From: Pseudoalteromonas apostichopi
GTDB lineage: Bacteria; Pseudomonadota; Gammaproteobacteria; Enterobacterales; Alteromonadaceae
Direction: 5' to 3'
Length of the DNA stretch: 64,000 bases
Assembly (NCBI RefSeq): GCF_030297135.1
Contig: NZ_AP028066.1
Span: 496,001 to 560,000 of the forward strand
In this document: positions 9,051 to 18,865 of the stretch, in pieces
Numbering within the stretch: position 1 is the first letter of the stretch
Layout of the letters: every line of letters starts with the position of its first letter
The notes under the pieces: model-generated
Databases searched by the model: none
The model's input: the letters and a program-made list of their open reading frames with translations, nothing else
Told to the model about the DNA's origin: nothing
Position numbers and translations under genes: made by a program

Positions 9051-10283
9051 ATGAAAGTCCTTCATACATCTGATTGGCATTTAGGCCAACAATTCTACGA
9101 GCACTCCCGATTCGATGAACATCAAGCATTTTTTGCTTGGTTAACCGATACGCTTGTGTCAGAACAGATCGACTTACTACTGGTTGCGGGTGACATTTAT
9201 CATACGGCAACGCCACCTGCCAGCGCAGAAAACCAACTCTACCAATTTATTAAAACCACTAAGCAGCATTGCCCAGACTTACACATAGTGATTATTGCTG
9301 GTAACCATGATTCAGCAAATCGAATTATGGCGGCAAAGCCCTTATTAGCTCAGTTTGATACCCATGTTGTTGGCCGCTTTGATAGCAACGCTCCTCATGA
9401 AGTAGTACTGCCAATCAGCACAAAAAACGGCGATGCGAATGTTGTTGCCATGCCATTTTTACGTAGCAGTGATTTAAGCAGCTATAACCGCCAACAAGAG
9501 CAACCATTAAGTTATAACCAAGCAGTTGCCCTTGCCTACAAAGATGCATTACAAGCAACAAGCGAATTACCAAACGCGCCATTAATTGCCATGGGTCATT
9601 TACATGCAAAAGGCGGAGACATCTCATCTGACTCTGAACGTAACTTAGTCATTGGTGGTGAAGATGCGATATCGGCAAGCATATTTACTGAACAACCTGA
9701 TTATGTCGCGCTAGGGCACCTTCATAAAGCTCAAACCGTCGCGAAGAAAGAGACTATTCGCTACAGTGGCACGCCATTGCCAATGTCATTTTCTGAAAGG
9801 CGTTATCAACATCAAGTTGTAATTGTTGAGCTTAGTGACTCAGGAACTTCTGTAAACCCCCTTTACATTCCTAGCTTTTGTAAAGTCATGTTGCTCCCAG
9901 AAAAAGACTGTGTGCCACTGAACGAATTATGTGAGCTTATAAAACAGCTCGATTTAACGGATGAAGATTTAGCGCCGTATCTTAGGGTTAAATTGAGCGC
10001 CCATGACACTGACACCACTTTTAGAGAACAAATAGAACAAGCCCTTGAAGGTAAGCAGGTTAAGTTTTGTGGCATTGAAAGGGTGCGACAGCAAAGCAGC
10101 CAGCAAGACGATGAACAAACCTTATTTGAAGATGTCTCGCAAATTGAAGCGCTGAACCCACATTCACTTTTAGAGCAAGCATTTGCAAATAATAAAGATA
10201 TGGCAGGGCAGGCTGTGCCAAAAGAACTAGAAAGCTTATTAAGCCAAGTGATCGATGAATTGAATGCGGAGGATCTACTATGA
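9051..10283 (+). CDS. sbcD: Nuclease SbcCD subunit D
   Basis: The Mre11-type Mn-dependent nuclease subunit, which with SbcC opens hairpins and trims protein-blocked double-strand ends. The 410 residues match the E. coli length. Phosphodiesterase motifs run in order: SDWHLGQ (residues 7-13), VAGDIYH, IIAGNHDS, MGHLHAKGG and ALGHLHK, which together hold the two metal ions. The gene overlaps sbcC by four bases (ATGA), which couples the two subunits. The start is set by the motif at residue 7. A parS-like site (9852-9866) lies inside the gene. Confidence 0.97.
   Translation: MKVLHTSDWHLGQQFYEHSRFDEHQAFFAWLTDTLVSEQIDLLLVAGDIYHTATPPASAENQLYQFIKTTKQHCPDLHIVIIAGNHDSANRIMAAKPLLAQFDTHVVGRFDSNAPHEVVLPISTKNGDANVVAMPFLRSSDLSSYNRQQEQPLSYNQAVALAYKDALQATSELPNAPLIAMGHLHAKGGDISSDSERNLVIGGEDAISASIFTEQPDYVALGHLHKAQTVAKKETIRYSGTPLPMSFSERRYQHQVVIVELSDSGTSVNPLYIPSFCKVMLLPEKDCVPLNELCELIKQLDLTDEDLAPYLRVKLSAHDTDTTFREQIEQALEGKQVKFCGIERVRQQSSQQDDEQTLFEDVSQIEALNPHSLLEQAFANNKDMAGQAVPKELESLLSQVIDELNAEDLL
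9852..9866. promoter_or_regulatory. parS-like 15-bp site 2 (inside sbcD)
   Basis: GTAAACCCCCTTTAC, the same 15-mer as at 8256; the flanking bases also agree (T before, A after). It encodes VNPLY within sbcD. Confidence 0.6.
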
Positions 10284-13200
10284 AAATTTTAGCGATTCGT
10301 GTTCATCAACTCGCCTCTATCTTAGACGCCGAAGTCGACTTTAGCACTTCGCCTTTAAAAGAGGCGGGGTTGTTTGCCATCACAGGTGATACAGGCGCGG
10401 GGAAAAGTACTTTGCTTGATGCTATTTGCTTAGCGCTTTATAACAAAACAGCAAGATTACGCGGCGATACAGGCAATAAAATTGACTTTAACGGCGACAA
10501 TATCAAACTCAATGACTCGCGAAATTTATTACGCCGTGGGGCAGGGCAGGGCTTTGCCGAAGTCGACTTTATAGGCCAAGATAAACAGCAGTATCGAGCA
10601 AGATTAAGCTTTAGCCGAGCGCGTAATAAAGCTGATGGCAAGTTACAGCCCGCACAACATAGCTTGCACTCATTACCTGATGAAATCCTGATCGCTGACA
10701 GAAGCGCGGCAGGTAAAGAGATCGAGCGTATTATTGGTTTGAGCTTTGAGCAGTTCTCTCGAGCAGTGCTGCTTGCGCAACATGAATTTGCAGCGTTTTT
10801 AAAAGCAACCGGTGATGAGCGTGCGCAATTACTTGAATGTTTAACAGGCACAGATAAATTCAGCCGTATTGGTCAGCGTATTTTTGAGCGCCACCGTGAG
10901 CAGCAGCAATCGTTAGAGCAGTTAAAGTTAAGTTTAAGTAATTATCAGGTTTTAAGCCCTGAAGAGGTCGAAACTAAACAAGCTGAGCAAACGGCGCTTG
11001 AGGCAAAACTTGCTGAGTCACAAAAACAAATAAAGCAATTCGAACAGTACCAAACCTGGTATAAGCAAGCATCTCAGCAGCAACAACAGCTAAACCAAGC
11101 TGAGCAAGCAAAACAAGAGTTACAACAGCAATTAGAAGCCCTTGCTGAAAAAGCCACTGAAGCGAAACAAGCTCAGCAATGCCTTGAAATAAAAGATAAC
11201 CGCGAACGCGCCGCTACAATTACAGCCCAACAAGGTCAGCTAACCCAAAATCGTGAGCAGCTATTAAACGTTGACCATAAAGCACTGATCAAAGATGCTG
11301 AGCAAACGCTTGAAAAGCAAACCGTGCAACTAAACCAAGCAAAGCAAGCACAAAAAGACGCGCAACCTCTTATTAGCCAGGCCCGAGAGTTAGATAAGCA
11401 ACTTGCCGTATTAAACCAGCAAGCAGCGACGCAAAAAGTACAAGTGGATAAAGCAAAGCACCATCATAAAGAGCTGACTAATACACTAAATAGTCATAAA
11501 GCAGAGCAGCAAAAACAGCTTGAGCAACAAGCACACATTAATAGCTACTTAGAAACACACGCACAGTGGCAGCCTTTAGCAAAAGACTGGTCATTCTTTA
11601 AAAGTGAGCTAAGCCGCTTTAGTCAGCAACAGCACACAATTAGCCAATCACAGCAAAACGTAAAAGCTCTTCAACCTAAAATTGATGAGCAGCAAGCAGC
11701 CGCGCAGCAGTGCAAAACCCAGTTTCAAACCCTTGAGCAAGAAATTAAGCGCTTAAATGAACAAGATGCCGCCTTTAAATCGAGTTTAAATACCCAATCA
11801 ATGGCGGATATTGATGCGGGGCTTGAGGCGATTAAGCACCTGATTGAAAAGCGCCAAGTGTGGCAAACTAATCAGCAGCAGTTAAAAAACTGGCAAACCC
11901 AGCTAAACACATTAAGCCAAACTGAGCAGCAACTACAAACGGCATTAAAAGATGCACAGCAAAGGGCAGAGCAAGCACAGCAACAGGTTTCGCTTTGTGA
12001 GAAAAATTTACAGCAAGTGCAGCTAAGAGCCAGTGAGGGAGTCAGCCAGTTACGTGCCACTTTAAAAGCAGGGGAGCCTTGCGCGGTATGTGGCTCAAAA
12101 GAACACCCCTTTATGCATGAAGAAATGGTTAGCGAGCAATTTAGCCAGCTTATTAACGACTTTACCAGGGAGCTAACTAACGCCAAACAGCATTTAAAAG
12201 CTCAGCAAGCATTACAGCAAACTAAAAGTAATGAGCTGGCGGCATGTAGCCAACAGATAAGCTCGTTAAGCGGGCAAATCTCAGAACTGAGCGCTCAACA
12301 ACAGAGCCTCAAAGAAACCATGGCAGCTAGCCGTACTGAGCTAAATGATTTAACCGAAGATCAGTTAAGTGAGCGTCAGCAACAGCTCAGCCTGCAAAAA
12401 CAGCAATACTACAAAACCCTCGAGCAGCAACAGCAGCTGCAAAACACACTTACGGCTAAGCAAACTGAATATAATCAGCAAGGGCAAGCGCTACATAGCA
12501 AAGAGCAGCAATTAAACGAACTGCAACAACAGCTAAATAATCTGCAAACACGTTTAAATGAGCTCAATGATGAGCATCAGCAGCTCTATACGACACTAAA
12601 TCAACAGTTCACCAGTGCACCTTGGTGGCACGCATTAAATGAACAAAGTATTTCTTTAGAGAACATCGCTGAACATGTTAAGGCCTATCAAGCTTCGCTA
12701 CAAACTGCAGATGAGCTTAAAGCTAGCTTAAAAACGATTGAGCAGCACCTTGCTCATTTAACGCCGCAGCTTAACGAAGCAAATGCCTCTTTAACTCATT
12801 GCAACGAGCAACTAAGCCAAACTCAAAACGAACTAACGCAGATACAATCAAAGCGCGAGGGCTTATTGAGTAACGCTGCAATTTCGGTAGATGAGTTTAT
12901 TGCAGAGCTAGAAAAGGCGATAGATTCAGCGCAGCAAGCACTACAACTTGCCCAGACAACCCATAGTCATGCGGTAAAGGCGCGTGACGAACAAGCCATT
13001 CAAATCGCCAATATTGACGAGCGTGAGAAAGAACTAAACGCTGAACAAGCAGCGCTTAATGAGCGCTTTTGCGTTTGGTTTAACGATTTTAAAGCGCAGC
13101 ATCCAAACTTGGATGAGCAAGCAATTAGTCAGCTATTAACGATAAGCCCTACTGAAATCAAGCAAACTCTGGCTGAATATCACTCCGCCGAAAGCGGCTT

Positions 13201-13933
13201 AAAAGACGCTGAAGCTCTTTTAAAACAACGACAACAGGCTCTGGCTCAACATCAAAAAGATAAGCCAGCTCTGGGAGAAGGTGAGCTGCAAATACAACTT
13301 AATCAGGCCACAGAGCAACAAGTGCAAACGAATAACGCATTATTGCAAGTTGCGACGGAGCTTAAAACCCATCAACAAAATAGCCAAGCGCTGGCTGATA
13401 AACAAAAGCTATTAGTGGAACAACAAAGAAGCTATGAGCACTGGTATCTACTCAATAAGGTGCTAGGAGATGCAAGCGGTAAAACCATGCGTAATTTAGC
13501 GCAAACACAAACCTTAAAAATACTTCTGCACTACGCGAATAGTCACTTACAGACACTAAACAAACGCTACAAATTAACAGCCATAGGACAAACACTCGAT
13601 ATCGCAATTATCGATAAAGACATGGCCGATGAGCAGCGCTCTGTAAATACGTTATCTGGCGGCGAGTCATTTTTAGTGTCGTTAGCACTGGCATTAGGTC
13701 TTGCATCGTTGTCGTCAAATAAAGTGCAAATAAACTCTTTGTTTATCGACGAAGGGTTTGGTACTTTGGATAGTGAAACGTTAAGCATCGCGATGGATGC
13801 TCTTGATTCTCTGCAAGCACAAGGTCGCAAAGTGGGCGTTATTTCTCACGTATCGGAAATGACCGAACGCGTTGCCACGCAAGTGCATGTGGCGAAAAAA
13901 CCAGGTGGTTATTCGACCATCTCAGTTATTTAA
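10280..13933 (+). CDS. sbcC: Nuclease SbcCD subunit C
   Basis: The Rad50-type SMC-like ATPase partner of SbcD. The 1217 residues are somewhat longer than E. coli SbcC (1048). The Walker A motif GDTGAGKST lies near residue 40, followed by a very long Gln/Ala-rich coiled coil. The zinc hook CAVC sits at residues 601-604, then the returning coil, the ABC signature LSGGESF and Walker B INSLFIDEGFGTLDSE near the C terminus. The extra length is in the Gln-rich coils, which makes the arms longer than usual. Start and coupling to sbcD come from the ATGA overlap. Confidence 0.97.
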   Translation: MKILAIRVHQLASILDAEVDFSTSPLKEAGLFAITGDTGAGKSTLLDAICLALYNKTARLRGDTGNKIDFNGDNIKLNDSRNLLRRGAGQGFAEVDFIGQDKQQYRARLSFSRARNKADGKLQPAQHSLHSLPDEILIADRSAAGKEIERIIGLSFEQFSRAVLLAQHEFAAFLKATGDERAQLLECLTGTDKFSRIGQRIFERHREQQQSLEQLKLSLSNYQVLSPEEVETKQAEQTALEAKLAESQKQIKQFEQYQTWYKQASQQQQQLNQAEQAKQELQQQLEALAEKATEAKQAQQCLEIKDNRERAATITAQQGQLTQNREQLLNVDHKALIKDAEQTLEKQTVQLNQAKQAQKDAQPLISQARELDKQLAVLNQQAATQKVQVDKAKHHHKELTNTLNSHKAEQQKQLEQQAHINSYLETHAQWQPLAKDWSFFKSELSRFSQQQHTISQSQQNVKALQPKIDEQQAAAQQCKTQFQTLEQEIKRLNEQDAAFKSSLNTQSMADIDAGLEAIKHLIEKRQVWQTNQQQLKNWQTQLNTLSQTEQQLQTALKDAQQRAEQAQQQVSLCEKNLQQVQLRASEGVSQLRATLKAGEPCAVCGSKEHPFMHEEMVSEQFSQLINDFTRELTNAKQHLKAQQALQQTKSNELAACSQQISSLSGQISELSAQQQSLKETMAASRTELNDLTEDQLSERQQQLSLQKQQYYKTLEQQQQLQNTLTAKQTEYNQQGQALHSKEQQLNELQQQLNNLQTRLNELNDEHQQLYTTLNQQFTSAPWWHALNEQSISLENIAEHVKAYQASLQTADELKASLKTIEQHLAHLTPQLNEANASLTHCNEQLSQTQNELTQIQSKREGLLSNAAISVDEFIAELEKAIDSAQQALQLAQTTHSHAVKARDEQAIQIANIDEREKELNAEQAALNERFCVWFNDFKAQHPNLDEQAISQLLTISPTEIKQTLAEYHSAESGLKDAEALLKQRQQALAQHQKDKPALGEGELQIQLNQATEQQVQTNNALLQVATELKTHQQNSQALADKQKLLVEQQRSYEHWYLLNKVLGDASGKTMRNLAQTQTLKILLHYANSHLQTLNKRYKLTAIGQTLDIAIIDKDMADEQRSVNTLSGGESFLVSLALALGLASLSSNKVQINSLFIDEGFGTLDSETLSIAMDALDSLQAQGRKVGVISHVSEMTERVATQVHVAKKPGGYSTISVI

Positions 13934-13942
13934 AGGATTAGC

Positions 13943-14605
13943 ATGCCAACTTTTAATCACGAAGAAGCAAGTCACTACGACGAACGTATTTTGCGCCTAG
14001 TTCCAGGTTATGAGCTATTACATCAAGCAACCGCCGCCCAACTGTCAACAACGCTGAGCGATGATGCGTGCATTTTAGTTGTTGGAGCCGGAACAGGTAA
14101 GGAAATCATCGAATTAGCAGCATTAAACCCTAGCTGGCAGTTTATTGCTCAAGATATTTCACAAGACATGCTCGATATTGCCGAGCAGCAGTTTGGTCAG
14201 CATAACATCAGCGACCGCGTGACTGTACACTGCGGTGATATCAACGACATCGACAGCCAATGTGACGCAGCATTGTGTTTATTGGTAATGCATTTTGTTG
14301 AAGATAACGGCGACAAAAAAGCGCTATTAAAAGCGATTCACAGCAAACTTAAAAAATCGAGCAACTTATACATTGCCGATTTAATGCGCCCAGAATCTGC
14401 TTTTGAACGTGAATCACAGCTACAGCTTTGTACGCAGTTAGGTTTAACCGAAGCCGGCGTAGAGCACACGCGCCACAATCTAGAGCACGAGTTTTATCCA
14501 TTAGACCGAATTCGTTTTTCAGAGTTAATGAATGAAACCCGATTCAGCACCCCAAAACAGTATTTTAAAGTGCTGGGTTTTACAGGGTATGTGGTTGGGA
14601 GTTAG
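13943..14605 (+). CDS. Class I SAM-dependent methyltransferase
   Basis: A 220-residue cytoplasmic enzyme with a Rossmann methyltransferase core: VVGAGTGKEI (SAM motif I, about residue 48), AQDISQDML (acidic motif II), HCGDIND and ALCLLVMHF. The substrate is not evident. It starts nine bases after sbcC with its own AAAGGA, so it is the third gene of the sbcDC operon. The C-terminal RFSELMNETRF...YFKVLGFTGY region resembles small-molecule methyltransferases. Confidence 0.85.
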   Translation: MPTFNHEEASHYDERILRLVPGYELLHQATAAQLSTTLSDDACILVVGAGTGKEIIELAALNPSWQFIAQDISQDMLDIAEQQFGQHNISDRVTVHCGDINDIDSQCDAALCLLVMHFVEDNGDKKALLKAIHSKLKKSSNLYIADLMRPESAFERESQLQLCTQLGLTEAGVEHTRHNLEHEFYPLDRIRFSELMNETRFSTPKQYFKVLGFTGYVVGS

Positions 14606-14615
14606 CTACTTTACG

Positions 14616-14646
14616 GAGCTGACGGCTGATAGCTGACAGCTCTTTT
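14616..14646 (+). terminator. Probable terminator after the sbcDC operon
   Basis: GAGCTG/CAGCTC outer stem around a loop that itself contains GGCTGATAGCT, followed by TTTT. Moderate because the loop is large. Confidence 0.5.
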
Positions 14647-14657
14647 AAATTCCGAGC

Positions 14658-16355
14658 CTAATACCCCGCGGCCTGTCCGTCTTTACGGGTTTCAGATGCG
14701 CCGTAATAAACGCCGGTTTTAGGGTCTTTCAATATAGCTTGATAACCACCGTATGGGCCAACGGCGTCTTGTAAGGTGTGGCCTTTTTTCATTAACTCGC
14801 GGCGGGTTTCCATCGAAAAACCTGACTCTAAACTAACAAAACCACCGTCTTCCATAATCTCACCGGTTGGTTGCGATGAACCAGTGTGCAGAATACGCGG
14901 TGCATCACCGGCTTCTTGGAGGTTCATGCCAAAATCAATCATGTTGATCAGTATTTGAGCATGCATTTGTGGCTGTGTGGCACCGCCCATTACGCCATAA
15001 CTCATATATGGCTTGCCATCTTTGGTGACAAACGCAGGAATGATTGTATGAAATGGTCGTTTGCCTGGCTCATATTGGTTCATGTGGCCTTTTTTAAGGG
15101 CGAACATTTCGCCACGGTTTTGCAATACAAAGCCTAATTTTGCCGGTGTCATACCTGAGCCCATGCCACGGTAATTACTTTGAATAAGTGAAACCATGTT
15201 GCCGTCTTTATCGGCGGTCGTCATATAGATGGTATCGCCTTCTACTGGGCCTGCATGGTCGCGTTTTGCGGCTTTGTTAGGGTCTATCAGTTTACGTCTT
15301 TGGTCAGCATATTGCTGCGAAATAAGTGTTTGTACGGGAATGGTGTTAAACGCTGGATCGGCGTAGTACTTTGCACGATCAGCAAACGCGAGCTTTTTCG
15401 CTTCAACAAAGGTGTGTACGTATTCTGGGCTATCAAAACCCATTGCTTTGATATCGTAACCTTCAAGAATATTCAAAATTTGCTGTGCAGCAATACCTTG
15501 ACCATTTGGTGGCAATTCCCAAAGCGTATACCCCCTATAATCGGCGCTCACAGGCTTAACCCATTCACTATGGTGCGCAGCTAAATCTTCATAGGATAAG
15601 TAGCCGCCGTTTTCTTTCATGTAGCGACCAATTTCTTTAGCTATATCGCCTTTGTAAAAGGCATCGCGGCCGCCTTTGGCAATTTTGCGATAGGTATTTG
15701 CAAGGGCAGGGTTCTTAAATATATCGCCTTTTTCAGGCATTGCTCCATCAGGCATGTAAACATCTTTAAAACCCGGGTATTTACCACGCGCAGCTACACT
15801 TTTTTGCATGTAATAGGCAATCAGTTCCGACACAGGGAAGCCATTTTCGGCATAGTCGATAGCAGGTTGTAATAGCGTTTTCATTGGCGTTTTGCCGAAC
15901 TTTTTGTGCAATTCAAACCAACCATCAACAGCACCAGGTACCGACACTGGCAAGGGCCCATAAGCAGGAATATAGTCCCCCTGTGCTTTTAAAGTATCAA
16001 AAGACAAGCCTTGTGGTGAACGACCAGAGGCATTTAAACCGTAAAGTTGCTTAGTTTTGTTATCCCAAACAATGGCAAACAAGTCGCCACCAATTCCACA
16101 TCCTGTTGGCTCAACAAGGCCAAGCACTGCGTTTGCTGCAATCGCCGCATCAATGGCATTTCCACCATCTTTTAATACTTGTAAGCCCACTTGCGTAGCT
16201 AACGGCTGTGATGTTGCAACCATACCTGATTGTGCGATGACTTCAGAACGACTTGCAAAGTTATGTCCTGTGATGCGATCGTAAGCTTGAGTAGCGCCTG
16301 TTGTACCTAAGCATATAGCGAGCACTAAGCTTTTAATGAGTGGAGTTGGTTTCAT
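14658..16355 (-). CDS. ggt: Gamma-glutamyltransferase (YwrD-like)
   Basis: A periplasmic N-terminal-nucleophile hydrolase that transfers or hydrolyses the gamma-glutamyl group of glutathione and related peptides. The signal peptide (MKPTPLIKSLVLAICLGTTGATQA) sets the start at the ATG at 16355, giving 565 residues; a longer in-frame extension exists but would bury it. The autoprocessing region reads EGDTIYMTTADKDGNMVS, with the nucleophilic Thr after EGD, in the pattern of the YwrD/cephalosporin-acylase-like branch rather than E. coli Ggt. Substrate-binding segments GCGIGGDLFAIVWD and GMGSGM are present. It is monocistronic. The symbol is by family only. Confidence 0.9.
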   Translation of the reverse strand: MKPTPLIKSLVLAICLGTTGATQAYDRITGHNFASRSEVIAQSGMVATSQPLATQVGLQVLKDGGNAIDAAIAANAVLGLVEPTGCGIGGDLFAIVWDNKTKQLYGLNASGRSPQGLSFDTLKAQGDYIPAYGPLPVSVPGAVDGWFELHKKFGKTPMKTLLQPAIDYAENGFPVSELIAYYMQKSVAARGKYPGFKDVYMPDGAMPEKGDIFKNPALANTYRKIAKGGRDAFYKGDIAKEIGRYMKENGGYLSYEDLAAHHSEWVKPVSADYRGYTLWELPPNGQGIAAQQILNILEGYDIKAMGFDSPEYVHTFVEAKKLAFADRAKYYADPAFNTIPVQTLISQQYADQRRKLIDPNKAAKRDHAGPVEGDTIYMTTADKDGNMVSLIQSNYRGMGSGMTPAKLGFVLQNRGEMFALKKGHMNQYEPGKRPFHTIIPAFVTKDGKPYMSYGVMGGATQPQMHAQILINMIDFGMNLQEAGDAPRILHTGSSQPTGEIMEDGGFVSLESGFSMETRRELMKKGHTLQDAVGPYGGYQAILKDPKTGVYYGASETRKDGQAAGY

Positions 16356-16496
16356 AGTTTTTGCCCTTTTTATTGTATTAATCACTATAAAAAGCAATTA
16401 AAAATGAGGCAATGGCTTTGCGTTCGAGTGCGAAAAATCGCGATTGACTTCAAAAATAAGAGAAGTTGCGGATATTTTACCTAAAAACAATCCAAA

Positions 16497-17309
16497 TTAG
16501 TAAATAGCAGAGCCATTTAAGCACGGCTGCGCAACTGTCGATACTTCGCCGTGAGAATGCATCTCCTCTGCTACAAACTCATCAACAATTCGGTCTATTT
16601 GATCTTCTTGCTTCATGGTATCAAGCGCTTTTTGCAGTACAGTGATCACCTCTAGCGACGTATTTTTGTTAAGCGCTAAGTAATTACCCACTAAAGCAGG
16701 GTGCTTAAGCTCAAATACCGGTGTTACTTGTTCTGGATTCATACCCACATTCATCAATTGTGATGAAAGAGTAAGAGACGAGCCAATCAGCAAGTCATGC
16801 TTACCTTGCTTAAACATTTTTAGCTCTTCAAACTTTTTTGAATAAGTTAAAAATTGCTGGCCTTCAGTTAGGTTAAAATCAGCTAGAACGGTTTGATATA
16901 CATCACCACGAGATACGCCAATGGTGTAGTTTTGCAACGACTGAGTACTCGTTACTTTAATGTCGTTGCGGTTATTTAAACGGTATAAACAAGAATGCCC
17001 AGATACCAAAGGGCCAACCCAATAAAACTGAGTTTCTCGCTTTGCGGTACGCGAAGTAGAGTAAATTCCTGCATTCGGTTGGGCGAGCGTTTGCGACATT
17101 GCGCGCTTCCAAGGCAATACACTAAACGTACAGCTCAACTTGGCTCTTTCGCACAAAGATTCCATGATTTTGGTGTTAATACCTGTGATTTGATTGTGCT
17201 GCACAAAGTTATAGGGTGGAAACACTTCGGTGTATAAAGTCAATTGTTCAGCACTTGCCACTGCTGTGCTTACTGTGAATAAACTCACTATTGTTAAATG
17301 CTTAAACAT
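16497..17309 (-). CDS. Periplasmic amino-acid-type solute-binding protein (SBP_bac_3)
   Basis: The ATG at 17309 begins a good signal peptide (MFKHLTIVSLFTVSTAVASA), giving 270 residues; the open frame continues 14 codons further up without purpose. The body has the family 3 fold signature: LTLYTEVFPPYNFVQ, ITGINTKIMESLCERA and YTIGVSRGDVYQ. No permease or ATPase gene is nearby, so it may be a sensor-like binding protein rather than part of a transporter. It lies 25 bases downstream of a CheY-like gene on the same strand. Confidence 0.82.
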   Translation of the reverse strand: MFKHLTIVSLFTVSTAVASAEQLTLYTEVFPPYNFVQHNQITGINTKIMESLCERAKLSCTFSVLPWKRAMSQTLAQPNAGIYSTSRTAKRETQFYWVGPLVSGHSCLYRLNNRNDIKVTSTQSLQNYTIGVSRGDVYQTVLADFNLTEGQQFLTYSKKFEELKMFKQGKHDLLIGSSLTLSSQLMNVGMNPEQVTPVFELKHPALVGNYLALNKNTSLEVITVLQKALDTMKQEDQIDRIVDEFVAEEMHSHGEVSTVAQPCLNGSAIY

Positions 17310-17334
17310 CGCTCTTAACTCCAGTTTTTGCTGG

Positions 17335-17703
17335 TTATTCTGGTTTAACAATTCGACTTAACTGCTTTTGCAGCGTATTTAAACAAAATGGTTTGATAAT
17401 AAAGCCGTTTACTCTTGCTGTAATCATCTCGTTGACCGTTTGCTTACTATCTTCGCACGTCACCATAAGTACGGGTAAATCTCTAAGTACAGAGGATTCA
17501 CGAATATGATTAAGCAAGCATTTACCATCCATTTTCGGCATGTGTAAATCAGTTATTATCAGGTCAAAGCTTTGCTTTTCTAGTAAATCTAACGCTTGCG
17601 CGCCATCAGTCGCCTCTGTTATATCCTTATAGTTTAACCTACGCAACATGTTTATAAGCACATGGCGCATCAAGGGCATGTCATCGACGACCAGTATTTT
17701 CAT
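17335..17703 (-). CDS. Single-domain response regulator (CheY-like)
   Basis: A 122-residue stand-alone receiver domain. VVDDMP holds the acidic pair, ITDLHMPKMDG the phospho-acceptor Asp (about residue 52), MVTCE the switch Thr and IIKPF the conserved Lys. No output domain or kinase gene is adjacent. It is the first gene of a two-gene unit with the solute-binding protein. It may signal to a flagellar motor or a kinase elsewhere; this cannot be decided. Confidence 0.9.
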   Translation of the reverse strand: MKILVVDDMPLMRHVLINMLRRLNYKDITEATDGAQALDLLEKQSFDLIITDLHMPKMDGKCLLNHIRESSVLRDLPVLMVTCEDSKQTVNEMITARVNGFIIKPFCLNTLQKQLSRIVKPE

Positions 17704-17773
17704 CTGAAGTACTATTAATTTTTGCGGTATTCTAAGCTTAGTTTGCTAACTCAATAACGCAATAAACTAGAAA

Positions 17774-18316
17774 CTAAGAGAAAATATCTGCGACTAACTG
17801 ACTAAGACGTGCGATTTTAATATTGCTTAACTGACGGTAATCAAAATAAGGGCAGACAATCACTTTATCTGATTTACTAATAGCAAACTCATCATCAAGC
17901 CAAGTTAGCTGACTACTGAGAAGCCCATCATTGATAAGCTTTTTGGCATAGGTTCGCCCAGCAATAATATGTAATTGCTTTGGTTTGTCTAATAACGGCG
18001 GGCTAAACAGTAATGCCGTTTGACTATGTGCTTGTAGCAGTTGTTCATCGCGAAAAGTCTGCCAGTCAGGTGCGCATTTAGCAAAATCATAATATTCACT
18101 TGGTAGTGCAAACAGCACTTTGCCATACACGTTAAAAACTTTACGCCAACCATTTCCGCATGCTTGGTTTATTTCGTTAATTTGGCCGGTTTGCATTATA
18201 TGTAAATGGTCAAGCTGTTGCCAAGCAGGCATTGGCGGGCGTTTTTCTATATAAACAGCGACTTTAAACGCCTCATCACCAAAACCGATTAGCGCTCTGC
18301 TATTAGCGACACTCAT
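17774..18316 (-). CDS. Conserved hypothetical protein, 180 aa
   Basis: Not confidently recognised. A soluble protein without signal peptide or membrane helix. Visible segments include the N-terminal ALIGFGDEAFKVAVYIEKRPP, CGNGWRKVFNVYGKVLFALP, LHIIAGRTYAKKL and VIVCPYFDYRQLSN, suggesting an alpha/beta fold. Its ATG overlaps the stop of yaiI by four bases, so the two are coupled. Confidence 0.7.
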   Translation of the reverse strand: MSVANSRALIGFGDEAFKVAVYIEKRPPMPAWQQLDHLHIMQTGQINEINQACGNGWRKVFNVYGKVLFALPSEYYDFAKCAPDWQTFRDEQLLQAHSQTALLFSPPLLDKPKQLHIIAGRTYAKKLINDGLLSSQLTWLDDEFAISKSDKVIVCPYFDYRQLSNIKIARLSQLVADIFS

Positions 18317-18762
18317 GACTTTTTAGCTAGAATTCGGTCTAGGTTATTAGCAAAGTTCTGGCGATCAGCTTGGCTTAACGGCGGTGGGCCGCCGGCCATT
18401 TCAACGCCACTAGAGCGCATTGTATCCATAAAGTCACGAACGTTTAAACGTGAGCGAATATTTTCAGTTGTATATAACTCACCGCGAGGGTTGAGCGCTT
18501 GGGCACCTTTTTCGATAACTTCTGCAGCCAAAGGGATATCACCGGTGATCACCAAATCACTCGGCTCAATGCGCTTAACGATTTCGTTGTCAGCAATATC
18601 AAAACCCGAAGATACCTGCAAACGGCTAATATACTTTGAAGGGGGCACTCGCATCGCATGGTTCGCCACTAATGTGGTGAAGGTTTGTGTGCGCTCTGCG
18701 GCACGAAATAATATTTCTTTAATAACGACGGGGCAGGCGTCTGCATCAACCCAAATCTTCAT
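18313..18762 (-). CDS. yaiI: UPF0178 / YaiI-YqxD family protein
   Basis: A 149-residue cytoplasmic protein with the whole family pattern: MKIWVDADACPVVIKEIL at the N terminus, NHAMRVPPS, DIADNEIV, ITGDIPLAAEVIEKGA and the ending GPPPLSQADRQNFANNLD. The fold is PIN-like with conserved Asp residues, and nuclease activity has been suspected, but the biochemical role is unproven. It is the first gene of a coupled pair with the 180-residue hypothetical. Confidence 0.92.
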   Translation of the reverse strand: MKIWVDADACPVVIKEILFRAAERTQTFTTLVANHAMRVPPSKYISRLQVSSGFDIADNEIVKRIEPSDLVITGDIPLAAEVIEKGAQALNPRGELYTTENIRSRLNVRDFMDTMRSSGVEMAGGPPPLSQADRQNFANNLDRILAKKS

Positions 18763-18865
18763 ACTGTTCTCACTTTAATTTTTGACTTTAATAGTTTACC
18801 GTAATTGAACTAAATTAGTGCCATTAACGTATTAATTTGTTTGATTTTTAAAAGGGAGTAAAAGC

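Noticed and set aside
10438..13830. Long open frames on the minus strand across sbcC
   Set aside because: They are antisense to a gene with complete ATPase and zinc-hook motifs, contain Cys/Ser-rich nonsense and lack ribosome sites.
16493..16510. ATTAGTAAATAGCAGAGC near the solute-binding gene stop
   Set aside because: Three mismatches including loss of GATC.
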